From: Streptomyces sp. TLI_235
Lineage (GTDB): Bacteria; Actinomycetota; Actinomycetes; Streptomycetales; Streptomycetaceae
DNA: 64,000 nucleotides
Direction: 5' to 3'
Assembly: GCA_002300355.1 (NCBI GenBank)
Contig: NSGV01000001.1
Span: forward strand, 806,001-870,000
Part shown: positions 34,245 through 42,969 of the stretch, piece after piece
Layout: each line of letters opens with the position of its first letter
Numbering within the stretch: position 1 is the first letter of the stretch
Translations under genes and position numbers: made by a program
Notes under the pieces: generated by a model
Told to the model about the DNA's origin: nothing
Seen by the model: the letters and a program-made list of their open reading frames with translations, nothing else
The model's database searches: none

Positions 34245-35054
34245 TCAGCGCACGGTCCGGCGGCGGGGCGGGAGGGGGACGAAGCCGCTGGTGCGGGCCG
34301 CGTACTCGGCCCAGCCGGGTTTGTCGGAGCCCATCTGGCGTTCCAGCATCGGCTTGCCGCTGCCGAAGGCGAGCAGCCAGGTCATCAGCAGCGGGCTGCC
34401 GACGAACGCCCAGCCGATCGGGGCGTCCGCGGCGAGCAGGAAGAGCCCCCACCAGACGCAGGCGTCTCCGAAGTAGTTCGGGTGCCGGGTCCAGGCCCAC
34501 AGGCCGCGGTCCATCACCCGTCCGCGGTTGGCCGGGTCGGCCTTGAACCGGCTCAGCTGCAGGTCGCCGACGGCCTCGAAGAACAGGCCGACGGCCCAGA
34601 CCGCGGTGCCCGCCCAGGCGAGCGGCCCGGGCGCGCCGGGCAGGTACTGGGCGGCCTGCACGGGCAGCGAGACGAACCAGACCAGGCCGGCCTGCAGCAG
34701 GTGGACCATCCGCACCGCATACAGCGTGCGGGCCCGGCCGGGGGGCTTGCGGGCGAGCATCCGGGCGTAGCGCGGGTCCTCGCCGGTGCCGCGGGCGCGG
34801 CGGGCGATGTGCGCGGAGAGCCGCAGGCCCCAGAGGGTGGTGAGTGCGGTGGCGAGCAGCCGCCGCCCGTCGTCGCCGTACCCGGCGGAGAGCCCGTAAC
34901 CGGTGAGGGCGACGGCGGTGAAGGCGAGGCCCCAGGCGGTGTCGACGCCGCGGTGCCGGCCGGTGCGCAGGGCGACGGCGAGGGCGGCCAGCATGACGGC
35001 GAGGGCTGCGCCGGCGGTGGCCGCGAGGTTGACCGCGAAGGCGGCGGTGTTCAC
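34245..35054 (-). CDS. DUF1295 membrane protein (Rv0446c-like)
   Basis: 269 residues from a GTG overlapping the upstream methyltransferase stop (GTGA). Six or so hydrophobic helices and the steroid-reductase-like C-terminal block WTRHPNYFGDACVWWGLFLL define DUF1295. The last gene of a five-gene operon. In mycobacteria the homologous gene lies in the same order with ufaA1 next to sigK. It may reduce or modify unsaturated lipid products, but its reaction is not established. Confidence 0.85.
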   Translation of the reverse strand: MNTAAFAVNLAATAGAALAVMLAALAVALRTGRHRGVDTAWGLAFTAVALTGYGLSAGYGDDGRRLLATALTTLWGLRLSAHIARRARGTGEDPRYARMLARKPPGRARTLYAVRMVHLLQAGLVWFVSLPVQAAQYLPGAPGPLAWAGTAVWAVGLFFEAVGDLQLSRFKADPANRGRVMDRGLWAWTRHPNYFGDACVWWGLFLLAADAPIGWAFVGSPLLMTWLLAFGSGKPMLERQMGSDKPGWAEYAARTSGFVPLPPRRRTVR

Positions 35055-36319
35055 GGGGCGGCCCCGTACCAGGGGGCGGGGGTGGCGGGTGCGCCGCTGC
35101 CGCCGTCGCCGGCGGGGCGGACGGCGAGGATCTGGTCGACGCCCATCCGGCGTTCGGCGAAGGCGAGGGAGCTGCCGGCGGTGTAGAGCCGCCAGAGCCG
35201 GACGGTCTGTTCGCCGACCAGGCCGGTGAAGTCGGCGTGCCGCTCGTGGAGGGTGTCGTACCAGGCGTCGATGGTACGGGCGTAGTGCTCGCGCATGGCC
35301 TCGACGTGCCGGACTTCGAGTCCGGTGGCCTCCAGCAGGTCGACGGTGCGGCCGACCGGGCGCATGTGCATGTCGGGGGCGATGTAGGTCTCGATGAAGG
35401 CGCCGCCGCCGGGGGCGTCGGCGCCGCGGGACATCTGCTGGACGAGGAGCCGTCCGTGGGGGCGGAGCAGGCCGTGCAGCCGGGCGGCGAAGGCGGGGTA
35501 CTGGCGTTCGCCGACGTGTTCGCCCATCTCGACGCAGCTGATCGCGTCGTAGGGGCCGTCGGTGATGTCCCGGTAGTCCCGCAGCAGGATCTCGACGCGG
35601 TCGGTGAGGCCGGCCTCGGCGACGAGGGCGGAGGCGAAGGCGTGCTGGCGCCGGGAGAGGGTGACGGCGGTGACGCGGGCGCCGTGGTGTTTCGCGGCGT
35701 GCCGGGCGAGGGCGCCCCAGCCGCAGCCGACGTCGAGCAGGCGGCTGCCGGGGCGCAGGCCGAGTTTACGGCAGATCAGGTCGAACTTGGCGGTCTGGGC
35801 GTCCGTCAGGCTCTGTTCGCCGGTGGTCCAGTAGGCACAGGAGTAGGCCATGGCGGGGCCGAGCAGCAGGGCGTAGAACTCGTTGGAGAGGTCGTAGTGG
35901 TGGCTGATCACGGCGCGGTCGCGGCCGCGGCTGTGCAGGGCGCCGCGGACGGCGGCGCGGCCGCCGGGCGGGGCGGGCCGGGGGCCGAGGGCACCGAGCC
36001 GGGCCGCGGTGGCGAGCAGCCGCGGCAGGTCGCGGACGGCCGGGCGGACGGGGCCGCGGCCGGCCAGTGCCCGGCGGACGGTGCCGAGGCCCTCGGCGAG
36101 GTCGCCCTCGACGTCCAGGTCGCCGGTGATGTACGCCTCGGCGAGGCCGAGTTCGCCGGGCTGCCAGAGCAGGCGGCGCACGGCGCGGCGGCGGCGCAGG
36201 ACGACGGTCGGGGCGTCGTCGGGGCCCGCGGTGGAACCGTCCCAGGCGCGGATCCGGAACGGCGGCGGGCCGCCGAGCAGGTCGGTGAAGAGGGCGGCGA
36301 GTCGGGGGGCGGCGGTCAC
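35051..36319 (-). CDS. cyclopropane-fatty-acid-synthase-like SAM methyltransferase (second copy)
   Basis: 422 residues from a GTG overlapping the preceding stop (GTGA). SAM-binding motif LLDVGCGWGALARHAA and bicarbonate/lipid-site blocks HHYDLSNEFYALLLG, MAYSCAYW and CVEMGEHVG match the CFA synthase/UfaA1 family. These add a methyl or methylene to double bonds in phospholipid acyl chains, giving cyclopropane, 10-methyl or related acids. It differs strongly from the neighbouring first copy, so the two probably act on different bonds or in successive steps (inference). Confidence 0.87.
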   Translation of the reverse strand: MTAAPRLAALFTDLLGGPPPFRIRAWDGSTAGPDDAPTVVLRRRRAVRRLLWQPGELGLAEAYITGDLDVEGDLAEGLGTVRRALAGRGPVRPAVRDLPRLLATAARLGALGPRPAPPGGRAAVRGALHSRGRDRAVISHHYDLSNEFYALLLGPAMAYSCAYWTTGEQSLTDAQTAKFDLICRKLGLRPGSRLLDVGCGWGALARHAAKHHGARVTAVTLSRRQHAFASALVAEAGLTDRVEILLRDYRDITDGPYDAISCVEMGEHVGERQYPAFAARLHGLLRPHGRLLVQQMSRGADAPGGGAFIETYIAPDMHMRPVGRTVDLLEATGLEVRHVEAMREHYARTIDAWYDTLHERHADFTGLVGEQTVRLWRLYTAGSSLAFAERRMGVDQILAVRPAGDGGSGAPATPAPWYGAAP

Positions 36320-37602
36320 CGGGCGGTCTCCTCGCGGGTGAGCAGGATCTGCCGGACGTCGAGGTATCCGGTGCGGAAGCCTGCCTCGGAGTAGGCGAGG
36401 TAGAGCTCCCAGGTGCGGCGGAAGACCCGGTCGAAGCCGAGGGCGTCGACCTCGTCGGCGCGGTCGGTGAAGCGTTCCCGCCACAGCCGCAGGGTTTCGG
36501 CGTAGTGCGGGCCGTAGGCGTGGTCGGCGGCGACGCGCAGCCGGGTGTGCCGGGCGGTGGCCTGGTCGATGGCCTGTACGGAGGGGATGAGGCCGCCGGG
36601 GAAGATGTACTTGAGGATCCAGGTGTAGGTGTTGCTGCTGGCGATCATGCGGTCGTGCGGCATGGTGATGGCCTGCAGGGCGGCCCGGCCGCCGGAGGCG
36701 AGGACGCGGTCGATCGTGCGGAAGTACTCGCGCCAGAACGGCCGGCCGACGGCCTCGATCATCTCCACGCTGACCACGGCGTCGTACTGCCCCTCTGCGG
36801 AGCGGTAGTCGCAGAGCCGGACCTCGGCGCGGTCGGCGAGGCCGGCGTCGGCGATGCGGAGGCGCGCGTGGCCGAGCTGCTCCTCGGAGAGGGTGAGGCT
36901 GGTGACGCGGGCGCCGCGGGCGGCGGCCCGCAGCGCGAGTTCGCCCCAGCCGGTGCCGATCTCCAGGACGCGGCTGCCGGGGCCGACGGCGGCGAGGTCG
37001 AGCAGCCGGTCGATCTTGCGGTGCTGGGCCTCGGGCAGGTTGTCCCAGGTGGCGAGGGGTGCGCCGGAGGGGGTGGTGGGGAAGACGGCGGACGAGTAGG
37101 TCATCGTCCGGTCGAGGAAGAGCCCGAAGAGGTCGTTGGACAGGTCGTAGTGGTGGTGGATGTTGCGGCGGGCGTTGTCGGCGGTGGGGAGTTCGGCGGC
37201 CGGGGGCCGCTGCACGTAGAGGCGGCGCAGCCACTGGGCGCCGGTCGGGACGAGGGTCTCGGGGGCGGTGGCGAGGACGCCGAGCAGGCCGATCAGGTCG
37301 GGGGTGTCCCAGTCGCCGGCCTGGTAGGACTCGCCGAAGCCGATCAGGCCGGTGGCGCCGACCCGGGCGAGGAAGGCCTCGGGCCGGTGCAGGCGGAGCA
37401 CGGCGGCACCGGGCGGGGCAGGCACCAGCACGCTGCCGTCGGGGAGTTCGACGCGCAGGCCGCGCCGGTGGGCGACCCGGCGGAGCAGGCGTCCGGCGAC
37501 CGCGGCCCGGAGCTTCGCGCGGGGGACGCGGGCGACGTCGGGCCAGCGGGCCGGGTCGACGGGGGTCGGCGGGGCGGTGGTGGGTGCGGCGGGCCGGGTC
37601 AC
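36316..37602 (-). CDS. cyclopropane-fatty-acid-synthase-like SAM methyltransferase (UfaA1-like, first copy)
   Basis: 428 residues from a GTG overlapping the DUF1365 stop. Motifs are HHHYDLSNDLFGLFLDRTMTYSSA, VLEIGTGWGELALRAAARG (SAM site), SVEMIEAVG, and WILKYIFPGGLIPS. This matches mycobacterial UfaA1, which with an FAD-dependent reductase makes 10-methylstearic acid from oleate. The same FAD oxidoreductase/DUF1365 neighbours are present here. It acts on membrane lipids at the cytosolic face. Confidence 0.88.
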   Translation of the reverse strand: MTRPAAPTTAPPTPVDPARWPDVARVPRAKLRAAVAGRLLRRVAHRRGLRVELPDGSVLVPAPPGAAVLRLHRPEAFLARVGATGLIGFGESYQAGDWDTPDLIGLLGVLATAPETLVPTGAQWLRRLYVQRPPAAELPTADNARRNIHHHYDLSNDLFGLFLDRTMTYSSAVFPTTPSGAPLATWDNLPEAQHRKIDRLLDLAAVGPGSRVLEIGTGWGELALRAAARGARVTSLTLSEEQLGHARLRIADAGLADRAEVRLCDYRSAEGQYDAVVSVEMIEAVGRPFWREYFRTIDRVLASGGRAALQAITMPHDRMIASSNTYTWILKYIFPGGLIPSVQAIDQATARHTRLRVAADHAYGPHYAETLRLWRERFTDRADEVDALGFDRVFRRTWELYLAYSEAGFRTGYLDVRQILLTREETAR

Positions 37603-38405
37603 GGGGCGGACACCTCTTCTGCGGCGGAACCGGTACGGGTCGGGGGCGTGGGCTTGGGACGGGGGTGCACGGGCAGGCCCTTCAACAGGAGGCGTATGCC
37701 CTGGTGGCGGATGTGCACACTGACGGCGAGGGTGGCGAACGGGTGCCGCAGGGCGGCCCGCAGCAGCGCGGCCGGGCCGGCCGGGCGGCGCTGTCCGCGC
37801 ACGGTGGCGATGAACGGGAGCCCGCCGTCGCGTTCCAGCCGGACGGTCAGGGCGAGCCGCTCGCCCGGCTGCGGCACGGTCATCCGGTACCGGCCGTCCA
37901 CCGGGAAGAACGGCGAGACGTAGAACTCCTTGGCCACCGAGGCGCGGCCGTCGGCGCCGGGGCGCAGCAGGTAGCGGTGGTGGCCGCCGTAGGTGTTGTG
38001 CACCTCGGCGACGGTGCACAACGGGGTGCCGTCGGCGGCGCGGCACCAGTAGACGGTGAGCGGGTTGAAGACGTGGCCGGGCGAACGGGCCTGCGCGAGC
38101 ATCAGGACCCGGCCGCCGGCCAGGTCGATGCCCTGACCTGCGAGGTACGCGGCGAGGTTGCCGCGCAGGGTGCCGCGGGGGTCGCCGGGGTGGTCGGCGG
38201 CCCGGAAGCGGGCGAGCGGGCGCAGCGGCCGGGGCAGCACGGGCAGGTGGTCGAGGTCGACCAGCCACAGGTAGGTGCGGTGCCGGAAGGCGTGCCGCAC
38301 CGGAGCGGTGCGGAGGTGGGTGATCCGGCACTCGTACAGGGCGGCGCCCCAGGGGCCGGGCAGGGCGGCGTCGGGGGTGCGGCGGGCGGCGGCGGTGGCG
38401 GTCAT
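37599..38405 (-). CDS. DUF1365-family protein (Rv0448c-like)
   Basis: 268 residues from an ATG overlapping the FAD oxidoreductase stop (ATGA). Family blocks are YECRITHLRTAPVRHAFRHR at the start, HVFNPLTVYWC, VAEVHNTYGGHHRYLL, and KEFYVSPFFPVDGRYRM. DUF1365 proteins nearly always accompany an FAD amine-oxidase-like gene and a CFA synthase in singlet-oxygen or light-stress operons. The biochemical role is unknown. Confidence 0.88.
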   Translation of the reverse strand: MTATAAARRTPDAALPGPWGAALYECRITHLRTAPVRHAFRHRTYLWLVDLDHLPVLPRPLRPLARFRAADHPGDPRGTLRGNLAAYLAGQGIDLAGGRVLMLAQARSPGHVFNPLTVYWCRAADGTPLCTVAEVHNTYGGHHRYLLRPGADGRASVAKEFYVSPFFPVDGRYRMTVPQPGERLALTVRLERDGGLPFIATVRGQRRPAGPAALLRAALRHPFATLAVSVHIRHQGIRLLLKGLPVHPRPKPTPPTRTGSAAEEVSAP

Positions 38406-39796
38406 CGGACGCCTGCCGGCAGGCCGGGGTGGTCGGCGGCGCCGGCGAAGGCGGTGCGGCCGAGCAGGGCGAGGGCGGCGTGCACGCCGGAGCGGCAGCC
38501 GTCCTCGTGGAAGCCCCAGCCGTGGTAGGCGCCGGCGAAGGCGGTGCGGCCGGTGGTGAGTTCGGGCAGGCGGCGCTGGGCGGCGACGCTGTGCGCGGTG
38601 TAGACGGGGTGCTCGTAGACGGTGCGGGAGACGATGTGCTCCTCGGGCAGCGGATCGTGCCGGTCGGCGTTGAGGGTGACCAGGTAGTCCTCGTCGGTGT
38701 CGAGGCCGAGCAGCCGGTTGAGGTGGTAGCTGACCTGGACGCCGTCGGCGCTGCCGCCGCAGTCGGCCATCCGGTAGTTCCAGGAGGCGCGGGCCCAGGC
38801 GGCGCGGGGCAGCCGGGAGGCGTCGCGGTGCAGCACGGTGGGGTTGCGGGAGTAGTGGAAGGCGCCGAGGACCTCGCGTTCGGCCGGGGTGGGGCGGGCC
38901 AGCAGCCGGAGTGCCTGGTCGGCGTGGGTGGCGAGGACGACGGCGTCGGCGGCGGTGCGGCGGCCGTCCGCGGTGGTGATCTCCACGCCGTCGTGGTGGC
39001 GGTGCACGGCGGTCACGGGGGCGGAGCGGTGGACGGCGGTGAGGCGTTCGGCGATCCGCTCGACGTAGCTGCGGGAGCCGCCGACGACGGTGCGCCAGGT
39101 CGGCGAGCCGGTGACGCCGAGCATGCCGTGGTTCTCGAGGAAGGCGAAGAGGTAGCGGGCCGGGTAGTCGCCGGCGAGGTCGGGGGCGCAGGACCAGACG
39201 GCGGCGACGACCGGGGTCATGAAGTGGCTGGTGAAGTACCGGGAGAAGCCCCCCTCGTCGAGGAACCGGCGCAGCGAGGGGTCGCCGGCGGCGGGGTCGG
39301 CGAGCAGGCGGCGGGCCCGCCGGTGGAAGCGGGGCACCTCGGACAGCATCCGCAGGTAGCGGCCGCGCAGCAGGGCGTCGGGGCGGGCGAGCAGGCCGGC
39401 CGGGCCGCGGGCGCCGGCGTACTCGAGGCCGCAGCCGCGGCACTGCACGGACATGCTCATGTCGCTGTCGCGGGTGCGCACGCCGAGTTCGCGGAACATC
39501 CGGACGAGGTGCGGGTAGGTGCGCTCGTTGTGCACCAGGAAGCCGGTATCGAGCGGCACTTCGCGGCCGTCGGCGCCCACGGCGCGCTGGGTGTGGGCGT
39601 GGCCGCCCAGCCGGCCGTCCTCCTCGAAGAGTTCGACGGCGACGCCGGCCTTGTGGAGTTCCCAGGCGGCGGTCAGGCCGGCCACTCCGGCGCCGACCAC
39701 GGCGACGGTGCGGCCGGCGCGCGTGGGCCGCACGCCCCCTCCGGCCGTCGCGTCCGGCACTGTTCCGGGCACTGTCACGGTTCCGGGCACTGTCAC
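38402..39796 (-). CDS. FAD-dependent amine-oxidase-like oxidoreductase (Rv0449c-like)
   Basis: 464 residues if read from GTG 39796, chosen because GGAGGGG lies about 7 nt upstream; GTG 39811 is possible. After a short Thr/Pro/Val-rich N-terminus, VAVVGAGVAGLTAAWELHKA starts the FAD-binding fold, then ELFEEDGRLGGHAHTQ. The C-terminal part includes AFAGAYHGWGFHEDGCRSG, typical of the NAD(P)-binding proteins next to DUF1365. First gene of the five-gene operon; in mycobacteria the counterpart is the first of the ufaA1 set. It probably desaturates or reduces the acyl intermediate. Confidence 0.87.
   Translation of the reverse strand: MTVPGTVTVPGTVPDATAGGGVRPTRAGRTVAVVGAGVAGLTAAWELHKAGVAVELFEEDGRLGGHAHTQRAVGADGREVPLDTGFLVHNERTYPHLVRMFRELGVRTRDSDMSMSVQCRGCGLEYAGARGPAGLLARPDALLRGRYLRMLSEVPRFHRRARRLLADPAAGDPSLRRFLDEGGFSRYFTSHFMTPVVAAVWSCAPDLAGDYPARYLFAFLENHGMLGVTGSPTWRTVVGGSRSYVERIAERLTAVHRSAPVTAVHRHHDGVEITTADGRRTAADAVVLATHADQALRLLARPTPAEREVLGAFHYSRNPTVLHRDASRLPRAAWARASWNYRMADCGGSADGVQVSYHLNRLLGLDTDEDYLVTLNADRHDPLPEEHIVSRTVYEHPVYTAHSVAAQRRLPELTTGRTAFAGAYHGWGFHEDGCRSGVHAALALLGRTAFAGAADHPGLPAGVR
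39761..39796. repeat. 18-bp tandem repeat at the oxidoreductase start
   Basis: Two identical 18-bp units (39761-39778 and 39779-39796). On the coding strand they give VTVPGT twice, at the very N-terminus of the FAD oxidoreductase, so copy-number change would alter only the leader. Confidence 0.8.
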
Positions 39797-39934
39797 GGGG
39801 CCCCCCTCCACTGCACGGGCCCGCGCTCCCGCCGGGCCGCTCCTTCGCTGGCTACCGGGTCTTCGGAGCGGTCCGTCCGGTGGATTGCCCCCGGCCGGTG
39901 TGGAGTTGTCGTGAACGGTTCGCGCGCGGACCGG

Positions 39935-40993
39935 CTACCAGTACATGACCGCCGTGGGGCCGCCGCCGTAGACGGAGTACAGCCGGACCCGCAGCACGTA
40001 GCGCCGCCCGCCGACCAGGCGCACGTTCAGGCGGGCGTTGGCCTCGGTGCCGCTGTCGTCCTCTCCGGCGAGGTAGCGCAGTTCGCCGCCGACGTCCTCG
40101 AAGACGACCATGACGACGTCGCTCTTGCCGAAGCTACCGATGTCGTACGCGCGGGTCTCGCCGGGCTGGAGCTCGAAGTCTGCCTGCCCGCCGGAGGAGA
40201 GGTCGAGCGGGGCGGAGGCGCCGGGCTGCAGCGCGGTCGGGCCGACGGTCAGCGGCGGGTACCAGGCCCGAACCATTTCCTTGTCGGTCGCGGAGAGGGT
40301 CAGCCCGCCCTGCAGGCCCTCGCGCCCGTACTTCTCCGGTTCGAGGATCAGCCCGGGTTCGAAGGGGTACTCCATGATGGACAGCGCGTCCCAGACGGAG
40401 CCGGTGACCTCGTCCTTGGAGAGCTTGCGCAGGATGTTGTGGAAGGTCTCCTCGCGCGTCCAGTTGTTGGGCGGTGCGGCGAGCGAGGCGTAGACGGCCT
40501 CCTCGTTCCAGCGGATGCCGGCGTTGGGGTTCTGGTGCTCGTGCTCCAGGCCGAGGGAGTGGCCGGTCTCGTGCAGCGAGGTGGCGCGGCCCCAGGTGCT
40601 GGTGACGTCCCAGCCGAAGTTCATCGTGGCCTGGCCGCCGCCGATCGTCAGGGCGTCCCGGCCGACGTACGACCACGAGCCGTCGTCCTCGAAGGCGATG
40701 CGGACCTCGGCCATCGCCGGGCTCTCGACCTCCTCGAACTCCAAGCCGATGCCGAGGTCCTTCCAGGCCCGGAACGCGTCCCGGACCTGGTCGAGTTGGG
40801 CCTTGCCCCGGCCGCCGCCGGTGCCGTCGAGGAAGGCGTAGTGGATGTGCGTGCCGTTGACCCACTTGGAGCCGACGTTGAGTATCGCGCGCTCCCGCGC
40901 GAGGCCGAGCCCGGGCCGGAGCTCGGGCACCACCCGTGGTTGAACGGTGCAGTACTTCTGGACGACGGGTGCGGGTGCCGCTGTCTCCACCAT
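39935..40993 (-). CDS. metzincin-type zinc metalloprotease
   Basis: 352 residues. The zinc motif HETGHSLGLEHEH fits HExxHxxGxxH, and SIMEYPFEPG provides the Met-turn of metzincins (matrixin/astacin-like). The upstream part includes KWVNGTHIHYAFLDG, typical of bacterial astacin-like domains. The last 100 residues form a beta-rich domain with GQADFELQPGETRAYD. There is no signal peptide. A terminator (41163-41203) separates it from the anti-sigma gene upstream, so it has its own promoter. Confidence 0.85.
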   Translation of the reverse strand: MVETAAPAPVVQKYCTVQPRVVPELRPGLGLARERAILNVGSKWVNGTHIHYAFLDGTGGGRGKAQLDQVRDAFRAWKDLGIGLEFEEVESPAMAEVRIAFEDDGSWSYVGRDALTIGGGQATMNFGWDVTSTWGRATSLHETGHSLGLEHEHQNPNAGIRWNEEAVYASLAAPPNNWTREETFHNILRKLSKDEVTGSVWDALSIMEYPFEPGLILEPEKYGREGLQGGLTLSATDKEMVRAWYPPLTVGPTALQPGASAPLDLSSGGQADFELQPGETRAYDIGSFGKSDVVMVVFEDVGGELRYLAGEDDSGTEANARLNVRLVGGRRYVLRVRLYSVYGGGPTAVMYW

Positions 40994-41162
40994 GATCGAT
41001 GCCTCCGATCCGCGGACCGGCGCTCACGCCGGCCGGCCGAGATGGAACTGGTGGACGGTCAGCTCGCCGGGCGGATGACACCGACGGCCGGCCTCTTCTC
41101 ACGTTACGCCTGGTCGCACGGCATCTCGACAGCGAAGCGTGACCGTTGACGCTCGGTCAACA

Positions 41163-41203
41163 GCCGCCCCCGGTGGTCACACCCGGTGACCACCGGGGGC
41201 GGC
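41163..41203. terminator. 18-bp hairpin after the anti-sigma gene
   Basis: GCCGCCCCCGGTGGTCAC at 41163-41180 pairs perfectly with 41186-41203 across an ACCCG loop. It lies 10 nt after the anti-sigma stop on the minus strand and separates that operon from the metalloprotease gene. Confidence 0.82.
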
Positions 41204-41212
41204 GGCCCGCCG

Positions 41213-41974
41213 TCAGCTGAAAGGCAGCAGCATCACCGGGTCGCCGCTCGGGTGGGCCGAGCCGCCCGCCGGCTCCACCGTCACACCGACGCCGACCGCG
41301 CCGTCCAGCGGGCCCTGCAGCAGCAGCGAGCCGCTGGAGGCCGGCAGCAGACCGGCCGGCCGCATCGTCCCGGCGTCGTCGAACCACAGCTCGTACGTCT
41401 TGCCCTCGGGCAGCGCCGGCATCCCCGAGGCCAGGAACCCGGCCTGGCCGCGGCTCTGCGACCAGACGACGGTGCCGACACCGGCGGAGCCCGTGGTGGC
41501 GGTCGCCGTCCGGGCGTCCGGTGCGGTGAGCAGGCTGCCGAACGCGGCCTGCTGGGCCTGCAGCTGGGCGGCCCGCGCGTCCGCCTCGTCCGCCCGGCGG
41601 CTCTGGTCCACGGCCAGGCCGCCGAGCGCCGCGGCCAGCGCGACCGACGCCGCCAGGGCGAACTTCGGCCAGTGCCGGGCGAACCCGCCGCGGCGCCGCG
41701 CGGACGACTCCGGCGCGCCGTGCGCCCCGGCGGACGGCGGCGCGAGCTGCCGGACCGACCCGATGCCCGCCATCACCCGGGCCCTGAGCTCGGCCGGCGG
41801 GGTCTCGGCCTCCGCGGCCCCGAGTCTGGCCAGCGTGGCGGCGAACTCCCGCACCTCCAGCGCGCACGACTCGCACACCGCCAGGTGCCGCTCGAACTCG
41901 GCACGCTCGGGCCCGTCCAGGGCGTGCGCCGCGTAGGCGCCCGTCAGCGTGTGCAGATCCGCTCCGATGGTCAC
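41213..41974 (-). CDS. RskA-like anti-sigma factor
   Basis: 253 residues from a GTG that overlaps the sigma factor stop (GTGA). The cytosolic N-terminus has the anti-sigma HxxxCxxC motif (RHLAVCESCALEV). A single transmembrane helix follows near residue 115 (KFALAASVALAAALGGLAV), then an outer domain with GFLASGMPALPEGKTYELWF, as in RskA, the anti-SigK factor of mycobacteria. Such factors release the sigma factor when the outer part is cleaved. Co-transcribed with the sigma gene. Confidence 0.9.
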   Translation of the reverse strand: MTIGADLHTLTGAYAAHALDGPERAEFERHLAVCESCALEVREFAATLARLGAAEAETPPAELRARVMAGIGSVRQLAPPSAGAHGAPESSARRRGGFARHWPKFALAASVALAAALGGLAVDQSRRADEADARAAQLQAQQAAFGSLLTAPDARTATATTGSAGVGTVVWSQSRGQAGFLASGMPALPEGKTYELWFDDAGTMRPAGLLPASSGSLLLQGPLDGAVGVGVTVEPAGGSAHPSGDPVMLLPFS

Positions 41975-42555
41975 GACCCCACCCCCAGGCAGTCCCGCAG
42001 CCGGATCAGCCCGTCCCGCATGCGGGTCTTCACGGTACCCAGCGGCGTGCTCAGCATGTCCGCCACCTCACGGTACGAGTAGCCCCGGTAGTAGGCCAGG
42101 GTGACGGCCTGGCGCTGGAGCTCGGTCAGCATCTTCAGGCAGCGCCGCACCTGCTCGCGCTCCAGCCTGCCCTCGACCTGCTCGGAGACCTCGTCGAAGG
42201 CCGGCATGTGCGAGCGGGCGGCGACCCGCTGCTCCCGGTCGGCGGTGGCCTGCGCCGAGCGCACCCGGTCGACGGCGCGGCGGTGCGCCATGGTCAGCAC
42301 CCAGGCCATCACCTCGCCGCGGTCCGGCTGGTAGCGGGCGGCGGTCCGCCACACCTCCAGCATCACCTCCTGGGTGACCTCCTCCGACTGCGCCGGGTCG
42401 CGCAGCACCCGGCGCACCAGGCCGAAGACGGGCCCGGCCACCGCGTCGTACAGCCGGCCGAAGGCGTCTTGGTCGCCGAAGGCCACCTGGGCGACGAGCT
42501 CCTTGAGGTCCGGGCCGCGGCGGTGCGGTCCGGACAGGTGGACGACCGTGTTCAA
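41971..42555 (-). CDS. SigK-like (ECF19-type) RNA polymerase sigma factor
   Basis: 194 residues from TTG 42555 (GGGGTGG upstream; no ATG or GTG gives a better length). Region 2 is seen in VAGPVFGLVRRVLRDPAQSEEVTQEVMLEVW and region 4 in TELQRQAVTLAYYRGYSYREVADMLSTPLGTVKTRM. The pairing with an RskA-like gene and with the UfaA1-type operon is the same as the mycobacterial sigK locus. It probably controls that operon and possibly the divergent photoproduct-lyase-like gene. Confidence 0.88.
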   Translation of the reverse strand: MNTVVHLSGPHRRGPDLKELVAQVAFGDQDAFGRLYDAVAGPVFGLVRRVLRDPAQSEEVTQEVMLEVWRTAARYQPDRGEVMAWVLTMAHRRAVDRVRSAQATADREQRVAARSHMPAFDEVSEQVEGRLEREQVRRCLKMLTELQRQAVTLAYYRGYSYREVADMLSTPLGTVKTRMRDGLIRLRDCLGVGS

Positions 42556-42969
42556 TCCGCCACCCCGATGGGTCGGGCGGCGCGGACCGCCGGTCGGGCC
42601 GGACAGGCCTGCGGCCTGCCCGTCGGACGGGTGGCGGGCATCGGGAACCTCCGGGTCGTCGGCCGGACCGTCGTCCTCGGGCGGCGGCGGTCGTCGGGCA
42701 CCCGTGGTTCGGAGCCGGGCGCCCACCGGATTGCCCGTCGGATCGCCCGCCGGCCGCACCAAGCCCGCGGACGGCTCCCAGCATGCCGAACCCGCGGCTC
42801 GGCCGCCCCCGAAGCGCCGGACCGGTTCGGGGCCGCGGCCCACCCCATCCGGTCGCCCGTCGGCTCCGAACACCGCGCGCGACACCGCCGCGGATCCGGC
42901 ACCGCCGACCCGGCAACGCCGACCCGCACCGCCCGAGCCGACCGCGCACCACCGGGGAGACCGACCGCC
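42556..42969. other. divergent promoter region of the sigma and photolyase-like genes
   Basis: About 414 nt between the sigma factor start (-) and the spore-photoproduct-lyase-like gene (+). I see no gene in it. Promoters for both sides are expected; I cannot point to a confident -35/-10 pair. Confidence 0.45.
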
